Shown here one piece after another: positions 1 through 9,522 of a DNA stretch of 64,000 nt. How positions within the stretch are numbered: position 1 is the first letter of the stretch; every line of letters starts with the position of its first letter. Below the pieces are notes generated by a model, which saw nothing but the letters and a program-made list of their open reading frames with translations, was not told the DNA's origin and did no database searches. This DNA is from Megamerina dolium (Eukaryota; Arthropoda; Insecta; Diptera; Megamerinidae). A program made the position numbers and the translations under genes. The DNA lies in the NCBI GenBank assembly GCA_963854835.1, contig OY978525.1:117751018-117815017 (forward strand), read 5' to 3'.

Positions 1-212
1 CTGGATATGTGTGAATGATGGGCGATTCAATTGAAACGAAAAAAATTATAGAATTATTATAAGGAAAACGAAATTTTTTTTAAAAATCATAATTGAAGTA
101 GCAAAGAAAATTTCTTTGCTCAAATGTGACAGAATTTCTGTAGTGCTTGGTCCATCTATCACTTTTCTCATTTCTCAATTTAAACAGTAAAAACTGTTTT
201 TTTTTCACTTAC

Positions 213-287
213 TTCAGATATCCAGTGATTCTTCAAAATTGCAAGTGCAATAACGAAACAAATTGCAAAAGAATTGTCACTGACCAT
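213..287 (-). CDS. DUF1091 gene 0, first exon only (gene runs off left edge)
   Basis: This is exon 1 of a fourth DUF1091-family gene, transcribed leftwards. ATG is at 287 and the exon encodes 25 residues beginning MVSDNSFAIC, a hydrophobic signal-peptide segment. It ends in a consensus donor, GAA|gtaagtg, exactly as in genes 1 and 2. The sequence from 212 down to 1 aligns with intron 1 of gene 1. Bases 1-2 (ct on the plus strand) match the AG acceptor of that intron, so exon 2 should begin in the base just outside the window. The length of 25 codons and phase 0 match genes 1 and 2. Whether the rest of the gene is intact cannot be seen. The first half of its protein closely matches gene 1 exon 1. 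Confidence 0.75.
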
Positions 288-365
288 ATTTGAAATATTA
301 CTAAATGAACTTTATTGATATTATATGATTATATGATATATTTTTTCAAATTATTATTAAATAAT

Positions 366-406
366 TATTATGGAGCAATTACGCTATCTCGCTCATCTCG
401 CTCATA
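366..406 (-). promoter_or_regulatory. Conserved upstream motif of DUF1091 gene 0
   Basis: The block reads, on the minus strand, like GCGAGATAGCGTAATTGCTC and lies about 80-120 bp upstream of the ATG. Related blocks sit at 8121-8155 (gene 1), 11821-11855 (gene 2) and inverted at 1021-1055. Conservation in otherwise diverging spacers suggests a core or proximal regulatory element. This copy carries GCAATTACG where the others have GTAATTAC. Confidence 0.4.
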
Positions 407-686
407 TAATATACCCATCGTCAAGTTTCTGAACACATTCGAGCGCCAGATTAGAAGATATCGAAGGTTTTTGCAGTCGCCTGACCACCGCCTGGTTATC
501 GAGTGCTAGCAAGATTTTCTTACCTTGCACCTTTCCATCCAATAGATGGTCTAGCGTATTCATTAGACCAAGCATTTCTGCTTGATAGACCGATACGTAT
601 CTTCGCAGATTCAGAATGCATGCCAGTCCCAACTCTTTAGAGAAGATTCCAGTACCCGTCCTGCCATCCATTAATGAACCATATGT
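402..686 (-). pseudogene. Non-LTR retrotransposon RNase H domain fragment
   Basis: The minus-strand frame resembles the RNase H domain at the C-terminal end of ORF2 in I/R1/Jockey-like non-LTR elements. Visible parts are YGSLMDGRTGTGIFSKELGL near the start, VSVYQAEMLGL (the catalytic Glu region) and LALDNQAVVRRL (the third acidic position, Asp). The first catalytic Asp of the usual TDGS motif reads TYGS here (codon at 681-683). The fragment is truncated on both sides and lies right behind the gene 0 upstream motif, so it is an insertion or rearrangement remnant rather than a gene. Confidence 0.7.
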
Positions 687-689
687 GAA

Positions 690-1400
690 AAAATGTTTTT
701 ATTTAATTGACATATTAGACTAATTCTAGGTGGATTGCCAAACTACTGGAAAGTAAGGGGCCAGTTTTGAAAATGTTTAAAGAAAAATATGTTTGAAAAA
801 TTAATACGAATATTCTATAATTTTTATTTTTTTTTTTAAATTAATTAATTTTTAAATTTCCCATACTGGGAAATACTCTCATCAAGTAAAACAAGCAAGT
901 TTTACTAAAAATATATTTTCTGGATTTCAGGACATATAGATTCACTCAAAAATATGTAAACAATTGGATAAATATGAAATTTAGTATAATAATACTTAGT
1001 TTCTTTTTTATTGATATATTAGATGAGCGAGATATCGTAATTACTTCATAATAATTATTGTTATAATTTGAAAAAATATATCATATAATCATATAATATC
1101 GATAAAATTCACTTAGTGATATTTCAAATATGGTGGTTGACAAATCTTTTGCAATTTGTTTCGTTATTGCACTTGCAATTTTGAAGATTCATTGGATATC
1201 TGAAGTAAGTGAAGTTGTTACCATTTCCCATTGGTCTATACGCTGTGGACACATGGTATAAAATGAATGGTGAAATGATATGTAGAGTAAATGCATCTTG
1301 TGAGAGAACAATTGAATAAAATATTAAAGAAAAGTGTGTTAAATAGATTTTAGTCACATATGTATTTATTATATATTGCATATATGTGAGTAATTATTGG
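690..1400 (+). repeat. Inverted duplicate of DUF1091 array DNA
   Basis: The segment is the reverse-complement counterpart of array DNA. Positions 700-910 match the gene 2/gene 1 spacer at about 9290-9460, and 960-1130 match the gene 1 upstream region at about 8050-8240. The segment from 1130 matches gene 1 exons, and 1320-1400 matches the DNA 3' of gene 1 (6900-6983). It lacks the roughly 950-bp stretch of the gene 1 spacer that includes the TTAA MITE at 8332-9050. Confidence 0.75.
1130..1319 (+). pseudogene. DUF1091 pseudogene: exon 1 fused to the end of exon 4
   Basis: On the plus strand, an intact 25-codon exon 1 (ATG at 1130, MVVDKSFAIC...) is followed by its donor gtaagtga. Within a few bases it joins the last part of exon 4, which reads LPFPIGLYAVDTWYKMNGEM and ends in TAA at 1317-1319. 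Exons 2 and 3, all introns and the first 15 or so codons of exon 4 are missing. Read through the junction, exon 1 is out of frame with exon 4. It is oriented opposite to all other family members here. The exon 4 part is nearly identical to gene 1, so the duplication is recent. The likely cause is an inverted duplication followed by an internal deletion. Confidence 0.85.
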
Positions 1401-1740
1401 AAAATATTTAATCCAACTTCGTAAGAGACACTAAACACTGGAATCGTCAATACATGAAAATGTATAGTGCTTCTATTGCTAGCTTGGTACAAGTATGCAT
1501 TTTACAAGGGTGGTACTTTAAGTGATTACTCCATGCGCACACATATACACATATATACATTATATAGGTAATGGAAAGACTTTATCCATGCCTCTCAGAA
1601 TAACAAGTATTATAACCCCTTGGATTGGTTAACATTTATTAATTTCAACATACATTTTTTTCTCAGAAAAACCAAAGAAAACGTGGAGGAAATATTCATT
1701 TTTTGCATATTTCAGATGCTAGTATAATTGAAAAAAAAAA

Positions 1741-3003
1741 TTCCTTACATATATAAAAAGTTTACTCGAATATCCATCATTTCTTTTATTTCCACTTTTC
1801 GAGAAACAATTTTTGCATTTACTACTAATTTAGACCCGAAATATGGTTGGCTTTGACGAAGTACTTTGTATGTTATGAGGGTTGTAAAAGGGATAATTTA
1901 AAGGATTTTAAGATAATTCCGAGACTTAGTATGGGAGCTATATAAAAAGTGGGCGTGGCTTACCTCTTTCTTGTAAATCCAATTAAATTTTCAATATTAA
2001 TCCACACCTTAAATTTGTTTATCCTACGTTGAATAGTTTGTAAGTTATTGCGGTTAACATTTTTGTTTCATTTCCTCAACTTTGTATGGCAGCCACAATA
2101 AGAAGTGGGCGTGGCACACCGATTTTTTGCCAGATTATTTTCGACCACTATAGTAATCTAAGTGTCAATTATGGTTATTCTAGACAGAAGATTGCCGAAG
2201 TTACAGCTGTTTCAATTTAAAATTTGTATGGGGGCTACGATAAACAGTGGGCGTGGTGCGCCCATTTCCTGTGAGCCTAGTTGCTCGTACAATACTAATC
2301 CACACCTTAAATCTCGTTATTCTACGCTGAATAGTTTGCAAGTTATAACCGGTAACATTTTTTTTAATTTCCGCATCTTTGTATGGCAGACCCAAAAAGG
2401 AGTGGGCGTGGCACACTGATTTTCTGCCATATTATTTCTCACTGCCATGTTAATCTAAATGTTAATTATGGTTATTCTGGACAGAAGATTGTAGAAGTTA
2501 CAGCTGTTTCAATTTAAAAGAAGTACAGACACTTTGTATGAGAGCTACGCTAAAAAGTAGGCGTGGCTCAACCACTTTTGTCGAGGTTATATAGTAGTAT
2601 AATATAAGTCTATGTGCCAAATATTGTTGTCCCAAGTCGTATATTATGTGAGTTATAGCAAGTTAAAGATTTTGAAAATTCCGAGGTTAGTCGCTTTGAA
2701 TGCTTGATGTGGGCGTGGTTATTGACCGATCATGCCCAATATCAATCCCCTCCGTACCCTTGGATCATAGGTTACTTGTGCCAAATTTCGTCGAAATAGC
2801 TCAATATTTACTCAAGTTATCGTGCGAACCATCCAGGTGACAGACAGACGGACGGACGGACGGACATCGTTAAATCGAAAATTTAATCGACGCTGATCAC
2901 GAATATATATCTATGTCTATATCCCCGGAGATTCCTTCAAGTGGACACAAACATCTGACCGAAATGAATATACCATGCATATTGCATTATGCAGGGTATA
3001 AAA
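1741..3003 (+). repeat. GTGGGCGTGGC repeat family, copy A (5' end deleted)
   Basis: This is a dispersed noncoding repeat of the window, with copies B (3214-4835), C (35142-36751) and diverged D (59480-60358). Degenerate modules each contain a gtgggcgtggc core. A GACG tetranucleotide run lies at 2839-2866, and the 3' end reads tgcagggtata. Copy A has lost the first 50 or so bases and has a single copy of the 297-bp internal module. An 85-codon open frame at 2162-2419 is shared by copies B and C but has no recognisable protein content. Confidence 0.75.
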
Positions 3004-3213
3004 AGGTTTTTTTTTGCCAATTTTTTTTTTCCGAAAAATCTTTTTTTTTCGCTCAATATGTGCTTATAAAAAACGTTGTTTACGGTAACATTAAAATCAT
3101 TTTAAATTGCAAATAAATTGAAACAAAATTATTTGTGACTTGAAGTCATTGTGAAATTATGTGAAAAAAAATAATTTTAAATATTTCAAGAGGTATAAAA
3201 TAATATAAAAAAA

Positions 3214-4835
3214 TCTCCTTACAGTCGGCTGGGGCCGACCAAACTATACCCTGCATATGTAGATTTGTATATAAAAAGTTTACTCGAATATCCAACTTTT
3301 CTTTTATTTCCACTTTTCGAGAAACAATTTTTGCATATACTACTAATTTACACCCGAAATATGGTTGACTTTGACGAAGTAAAATGATTTTAAGATATTT
3401 CCGAGGCTTAGTATGGGAGCTATATAAAAAGTGGGCGTGGCTTACCACTTTCTAGTAAATCCAATTAATTTTTCAATGTTAATCCACACCTTAAATTTGG
3501 TGTCCTACGTTGAATAGTTTCTAAGTTATGGTGGTTAACATTTTTGTTTAATTTCCTCAACTTTGTATGGGAGCCCCAATAAGAAGTTTGCGTGGTACGC
3601 TGATTTTTCGCCAGATTATTTCCGACTACGATATTAATTTAAGTGTCAATTATGGTTATTGTAGACATAAGATTGCCGAAGTTACAGCTGTTTCAATTTA
3701 AAATTTGTATGGGGGCTACGATAAACACTGGGCGTGGTGCGCCCATTTTCTGTGAGCCTAGTTGCTCGTACAATACTAATCCATACCCTAAGTCTCGTTG
3801 TCCTAGGCTAAATGGTTTGTAAGCTATGGAGCTTAACATTTTAGTTTAATTCACTCGACTTTGTATGGGAGACCCATGAAGGAGTGGGCGTGGCACACTG
3901 ATTTTCTGCCAGATTTTTGCCGACTACGATATTAATTTAAGTGTCAATTATGGTTATTCTAGACAGAAGATTGCCGAAGTTACAGCTGTTTCAATTTAAA
4001 ATTTATATGGGGGCTACGATAAACACTGGGCGTGGTGCGCCCATTTTCTGTGAGCCTAGTTGCTCGTACAATACTAATCCACACCTTAAATATCGTTATT
4101 CTACGCTGAATAGTTTGCAAGTTATAACCGGTAACATTTTTTTTAATTTCCGCAACTTTGTATGGGAGACCCAAAAAGGAGTGGGCGTGGCACATTGATT
4201 TTCTGCCATATCATTTCCGACTACCGTGTTAATCTAAGTGTCAATTATGGTTATTCTAGACAGAAGATTGTAGAAGTTACAGCAGTTTCAATTTAAAAGA
4301 AGTACAGACACTTTGTATGGGAGCTACGCTAGAAAGTAGGCGTGGCTCAACCACTTTTGGCGAGGTTATATAGTAGTATAATATAACTCTATGTGCAAAA
4401 TATTGTTGTCCCAAGTGGTATATTATGTGAGTTATAGCAAGTTAAAGATTTTGAAAATTCCGAGGTTAGTCGCTTTGAATGCTTGGTGTGGGCGTGGTTA
4501 TTGACCGATCATGCCCAATATCAATCCCCTCCGTACCCTTGGATCATAGATTACTTATGCCAAATTTCATCGAAATAGCTCAATATTTACTCAAGTTATC
4601 GTGCGAACCAGCCAGGTGACAGACAGACGGACGGACGGACGGACGGACGGACGGACGGACGGACGGACGGACGGACGGACGGACGGACGGACGGACGGAC
4701 ATCGTTAAATTGAAAATTTAATCGACGCTGATCACGAATATATATCCATGTCTATATCTCCGGAGATTCCTTCAAGTGGACACAAACATCTGACCGAAAT
4801 GAATATACCATGCATATTGCATTATGCAGGGTATA
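3214..4835 (+). repeat. GTGGGCGTGGC repeat family, copy B (full length)
   Basis: The complete 1622-bp copy begins tctccttacagtcggctggg and ends tgcagggtata. The 5' end has ctataccctgcatat and the 3' end its approximate inverse, so short terminal inverted repeats of about 12 bp are present. The internal 297-bp module occurs twice (from about 3650 and 3945). The GACG run near the 3' end (4626-4700) has about 19 units, far longer than in copy A. It is probably a non-autonomous DNA transposon, but the superfamily cannot be told from this window. Confidence 0.75.
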
Positions 4836-5039
4836 ACAAGAGTAGGGCGTAACAATAGCTTTTCAATTTCAAAAATATATAACTAAAATTAATTTGGTCT
4901 AGTGGTCTGGTGGTGTTTTCCCCAAGGTAACGTGTCTAATCGCCTCAACCGTGTGGGTCTAGCGCAATCCTTGTTGAACTCATCGCAAATTAACTCACTG
5001 GCTGTCATGTAGTTTGTTCTGAGCGCTATGTGATGACAC

Positions 5040-6895
5040 CTTTATTTGTTAATGAATGGTAGTAATGTAGTTTGCTCTGCTTACTCTGTGATGGCGCCTT
5101 CATTATTAATGGGGGTCCTCCACGTGGTGACCATCGGGCAACGTCTTCCTGGCACCTGCTGAGAGGCGGCTGAAGTGAGTGGCGAAAATCTCCTCGGTTA
5201 AAGGTTGTACGTTTGGTTTGGGACCCGCCACATAAAAAATCCCCCCAGTGTATAATATAAAAATGCCTCGGAAATGGACTACCCCCGCAAACAAAATAAG
5301 GACCATGATTTAAGGATATGCACCTAGAAAGTCCGGTCCCTTTATTCAGCTGGTTGATGTCCTCGAGAAATACAGAGCTGACATCACCGCTATCCAGGAA
5401 ATGCGATGGATGGGACAAGGCTGCTCCAAAAGAGCGTCCTGTGATGTATACTATAGTTGCCATGCTAAAAGACACGAATTAGGATGTACATTTTTGGTCA
5501 GCAAAAGACTACGACACCTTGTCTCACATTTCACGCCTGTGAACGAACGGCTGGCCTTATATGTGCCCACGCTGTGACGGATGAGAAGGACAATGTGACC
5601 AAGGAGAGCTACATTCAGCGCCTCGAAGAAGCTTCTGACCGCTTCGCCGCAGCATGAAACATGGTAATTAGTGGTACCAGATTCCAACATCTCGACATCC
5701 ACTAGGCGACATGGCTGTCTCCAGATCAATGAACAAGAAATCAAATTGATCATGTGGTGGTGGACGGAAAGCATGCTTCCAGTGTGATGCACTTGAAATC
5801 GATCCGTGGAGCCAACATCGACTCGGATCACTACCTTGCTGCAGTTGAGGAGCGCACACGTTTATGTGTGGCAAATAACAAGAGAAGTCCCACACAGAGA
5901 AAGCTCGACGTCAGTAAGCTACGAACACCAGAGACAGCAGATGCATTTGCCACTCGACTATCGGATCTGCTTATGCAGCACACTCCCCCACTTAATGATA
6001 CATGCGCACGGTGGACACATATATCCCATTTCATGACTACTACTGCCGAAGAGGTAATCGGTTACTACCGGCCTCTGAGAAATGAGTGGTATGAATGTCA
6101 GTGTCGCGACGCTACCGCAGAGAAAGACGCCGTCTACAGAAAAACCCTTCGTGCAGGCGCAGCACGAGCTGTTAAGGAGCGGTACAGAGAGGAAAGTAGT
6201 GCAGAAAGACGTCTTTTCAGGCGCAAGAAGACAGATGTGTACCGACAAAAATGAGACTAGAAAATTCATCGAAAAAATCAAGCGCCTACGTGGCGGTTTA
6301 CATCCCGGAGTCTCTTCTTGTCGTGATGGAAATGGGAATCTGATTACAGATGGCCAGAGTGTGCTGAGATTATGGAGGGAATACTTCTCCACGTTACTGA
6401 ATGCTACGATGCTACAAACAATTCCGCCAGTGCAGGAGATTGCCCGATAACCCCAATTACAGATGATGGTGTTGATATTCCATCACCTGACTAAGACAAG
6501 GTTGAAACGGCAATTTTAAGGCTGAAGAACAACAAAGCTGCAGGTGCAGATGGCCGGCCTGTCGAGTTGTTTAAGACGGGAGGCGATGAGCTGCTCGCCT
6601 GCATGCACCAGCTCATAAGCAGAATATGGTCTTATGAAAGCATGCCTGATGATTGGAGGCTCAGTGTTCTCTGTCCTGTACATAACAAAGGAGACCCCAC
6701 AATTTGCGCCAACTACCGTGGAATAAGTCTCCTGAGCATCTCATACAAGGTCTTATCGAGCGTGTTGTGTGAAGGATTGAAGCCCATGCTCCACATCCTG
6801 ACTGGACCTTATCAGTGTGGCTTCAGACCTAGTAAATCGACCAAATTTTCACCGTGCGCCAAATCCTGGAGAAGACCCAAGAAAAACACATCGAC
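5040..6895 (+). pseudogene. RTE-clade non-LTR retrotransposon, decayed and 3'-truncated
   Basis: This is a remnant of an RTE-type element, the class often mis-annotated as craniofacial development protein 2-like. The apurinic endonuclease domain starts near 5300. DITAIQEMRW at 5380-5409 carries the catalytic Glu, and NIDSDHYLA near 5815 is the terminal SDH region. The reverse transcriptase begins near 6490 with LRLKNNKAAGADGRPVELFK, then PDDWRLSVLCPVHNKGD and NYRGISLLS, then YQCGFRPSKST near 6810. Stops and frameshifts break it many times. It ends near 6895, before the catalytic YxDD box, where DNA 3' of DUF1091 gene 1 begins. The 5' limit is uncertain and may lie near 4890. Confidence 0.85.
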
Positions 6896-6921
6896 ACACA
6901 CCACCACATATTTTCCAATAA

Positions 6922-6952
6922 TTACTCACCTATATGCAATATAGGTGAGTAA
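6922..6952. repeat. 31-bp perfect hairpin palindrome downstream of gene 1
   Basis: There are two 14-base arms (ttactcacctatat and its complement) around a 3-base gca loop. It lies 31 bp downstream of the gene 1 stop codon. The inverted duplicate near 1360-1395 has a diverged version, so it belongs to the gene's 3' flank. Confidence 0.7.
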
Positions 6953-6982
6953 AATCTATTTAATACACTCTTCTTTAATATT

Positions 6983-8047
6983 TTATTCAATTGTTCTCTC
7001 ACAAGATGCATTTACTCTACATATCATTTCACCATTCATTTTATACCAAACGTCCACAGCGTATAGACCAATGGGAAATGGTAACTTTAACACTGAATCT
7101 AATACACGGTATTTATCCACAATTATATCGTGCTGAAATAAATACAAAATTGATTATTATGGGTCATATAGATCATTAGTCGTGCACTAGTTACATAATA
7201 ATTCATGGTGTTGGTATTCAAAATTCAAAAACATACATATTACAATTCAAATAAATTGTTAAACATCATAATTCTTACTTACATCGTATGGGCAAGGATG
7301 ATTAATATTGCTGTACAGTTCTAAAAACGAATACATATAATAAACGAAGGGATTCGCTTTGGGATTTTTCAAAAATTTACATGCATCAACAGTGTTATTA
7401 TATAGAAAAGGCTTCCAACCATTCGCACGTTTATACACTTGCATTGATACCTTGAAAAGGGATATTTGCTATGAAATAATTGCTATTCTATATATACACA
7501 TTTCCATCTAGTATGAGTATACTAATAATTTTAGATCACTTACTGTTACAGAATTTGCAGGTTTCTTTAAAATGGCATGTACTTTCATATAATTATCATC
7601 ACGTGCCACAGCTATTATACGACATACCTTAAATTCGAGCGTAGTTTTATCATATGATTCACAATTAATCCCCTTGAATTTGCAAATTACTCCAGCCTGT
7701 ATATGTGTGAATGATGCGTGATACAATTGCAAAAAAAAAAAAAATAATTATTATAAGGAATTAATAAAAAACAAATTTTTAAATAATCATAATTAAAGTA
7801 GCAAGGAAAATTTCATTCCTCACATTCAACTACAATAAAATTAAATTAGTAGTCATTGCAAAAATTACTGGATAAGACCAAAACGAAAATCTTTTTTCGA
7901 TTATAAGTTTTCTTATTTTTCAATGTAAACATTAAAAACTGTTTTTTCTGTTCATTCCCTAATTTCACTTACTTCAGATTTCCAATGAATCTTCAAAATT
8001 GCAAATGCAACAACGAAACAAATTGCAAAAGATTTGTCAACCACCAT
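6983..8047 (-). CDS. DUF1091-family secreted protein, gene 1 (four exons)
   Basis: The exons are 8047-7973, 7696-7544, 7450-7283 and 7132-6983, giving 181 residues. All introns are phase 0 with gtaagt donors and AG acceptors. Residues 1-25 are a hydrophobic signal peptide (MVVDKSFAICFVVAFAILKI). The mature part shows the DUF1091 pattern: VICKFKGINCESYD, FKVCRI, YKRANGWKPFLYNNTVDACK, NPKANPF, YSNINHPCPYD, then LPFPIGLYAVDVWYKMNGEM. Six cysteines (30, 37, 50, 100, 129, 176) are shared with genes 2 and 3, with an extra Cys at 170. The family is small, secreted and expanded in flies. Some relatives (the CheB group) act in contact chemosensation and resemble GM2-activator, but no function can be assigned here. 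Its stop codon overlaps an AATAAA signal. It appears fully functional. Confidence 0.88.
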
Positions 8048-8120
8048 ATTTGAAATATTACTAAATGAATTTTATTGATATTATATGATTATATAATAAA
8101 TTTTTTCAAATTATAATCAT

Positions 8121-8155
8121 ATTATTATGAAGTAATTACGCTATCTCGCTCATCT
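8121..8155 (-). promoter_or_regulatory. Conserved upstream motif of DUF1091 gene 1
   Basis: The block reads GCGAGATAGCGTAATTACTT on the minus strand and lies about 75-110 bp upstream of the ATG. It is shared nearly base for base with the inverted copy (1021-1055) and in its GTAATTACTTCATAAT part with gene 2 (11821-11855). Confidence 0.4.
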
Positions 8156-8331
8156 AATATATCAATAAAAACAAAAAACAAAATTTGTTTATACCAAAAT
8201 TCATATTTATCCATTTGTTTACATATTTTTGATTGAATCTATATGTCGTATTTACATCAAACTAAATTTTAATAATTGACGCAAATTGACGCAAATTGAC
8301 GAAAATTAGTTATATTTGATATCTGTTTTAA

Positions 8332-9050
8332 GGGGGTCCACCTGTGTGAGCGCGGTATTTCGAACGCTTTTTCGGGAATTTTCGTTAGGAGAACTAATTC
8401 GAAAATAAGAATAAGTTTTACGTTATTTTGAAGGTTTGTGCTTATATTTCAATAGTAAATTTTTCCAATAGTGTACTCCGAAGGCTTGTACTCATTAAGG
8501 GCGTTCAAAGTGACCCCTTCAAAATGAAATACCGAAATCGTGAGCAAGATTCCGCTCGAACTAGTTATCTAAAACGCAAAAAGTAAAAAAAATCTTATTT
8601 CTGTTTATATCGTTGAGGTACTGACGTAGGATTTTGACGAAATTTTAAAAATTGAAGAAATTGCAGTTGTTTTTATAAAAATTATTCGTTTTCATGCTTT
8701 TTTTTTATATAAAAACTGCTGTAAAATTGAAAAAAAAAAAAAAAATTTCGAAAAACCGCTACGTGGGTACCTTCAGTTATCTGTATTAATGAGTCTGTCA
8801 AAATTTCAAGTCAATTGGTTAAGTAGATTTTTTTTTAATCCTGCCCACAAAATTCAAAAATATGGTTTCGAGAAAAACGCTTTCAAAGTTTGGAAACACA
8901 ACAAAACTTTGTATTATAGACTCACATTTAATCTGCAATACCAGGACCATAAATTTCCCCTTCCTCATCCTGTAGAAGCTCTCGTTAAAGATGCGAAAAA
9001 TGTAAAAAAAAAAAAAACGATTTTTCGAAAATTTTACACAGGTGGACCCC
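8332..9050. mobile_element. 719-bp TTAA-flanked MITE, copy 1
   Basis: Both ends carry the inverted repeat GGGGGTCCACCTGTGT, and both are directly flanked by TTAA (8328-8331 and 9051-9054), the target duplication of piggyBac-type elements. A second copy at 27386-28100 is very similar over its whole length. No transposase is encoded. The open frame at 8789-9055 is not kept in copy 2. It lies in the spacer between DUF1091 genes 1 and 2. Confidence 0.85.
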
Positions 9051-9522
9051 CTTAACTGTCAATTTCATAGATTTTTCCGCATCTCATTTACATGTCTTCA
9101 TTGTTTTTAGCAAGAACGATTGCACTATACTCTGTGAATTATGGGAGCAAATATTATTAATTGATTGTCTAATTTCTTATAAATAGATTCACTAATTAGT
9201 GAAGGTCTAACCACTACAAATGTTTAAGGATCGTTTGCATTAAATTGTAATCCGGAAAATATATTTTTCGTAGAACCTGATTGTTTTACTTGATGAGAGT
9301 ATTTCCCAGAATGGGAAATTTTTAAAAAAAATTAATAAAAAAAAAATGTTATAGAATATTCGTATTTTCAAAACTTGCCACTTACTTTCCAGTAGTTTGG
9401 TCATCCATCTAGAATTAGTCTAATATGTCAATGAAATAAAAACATTTACCTTCAGAAATTACAATAAAAAGTCAATATTTATTTATTCTCTGTACATACA
9501 TAAATATTGACTTAAAAATATT

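Noticed and set aside
2162..4198. 85-codon frames in the GTGGGCGTGGC repeat
   Set aside because: They recur only because the repeat copies are recent. No family, start context or codon bias supports coding. Kept as a test in the findings.
5026..5475. 149-codon minus-strand open frame
   Set aside because: It is antisense to the RTE endonuclease region, which matches a known family on the plus strand. Composition is not protein-like.
5754..6450. Overlapping plus-strand frames of 122-166 codons as separate genes
   Set aside because: They are frameshifted pieces of the same RTE retrotransposon and not independent genes.
8789..9055. 88-codon frame inside the TTAA MITE
   Set aside because: The frame is broken by indels in the second copy at 27386-28100, so it is not conserved.
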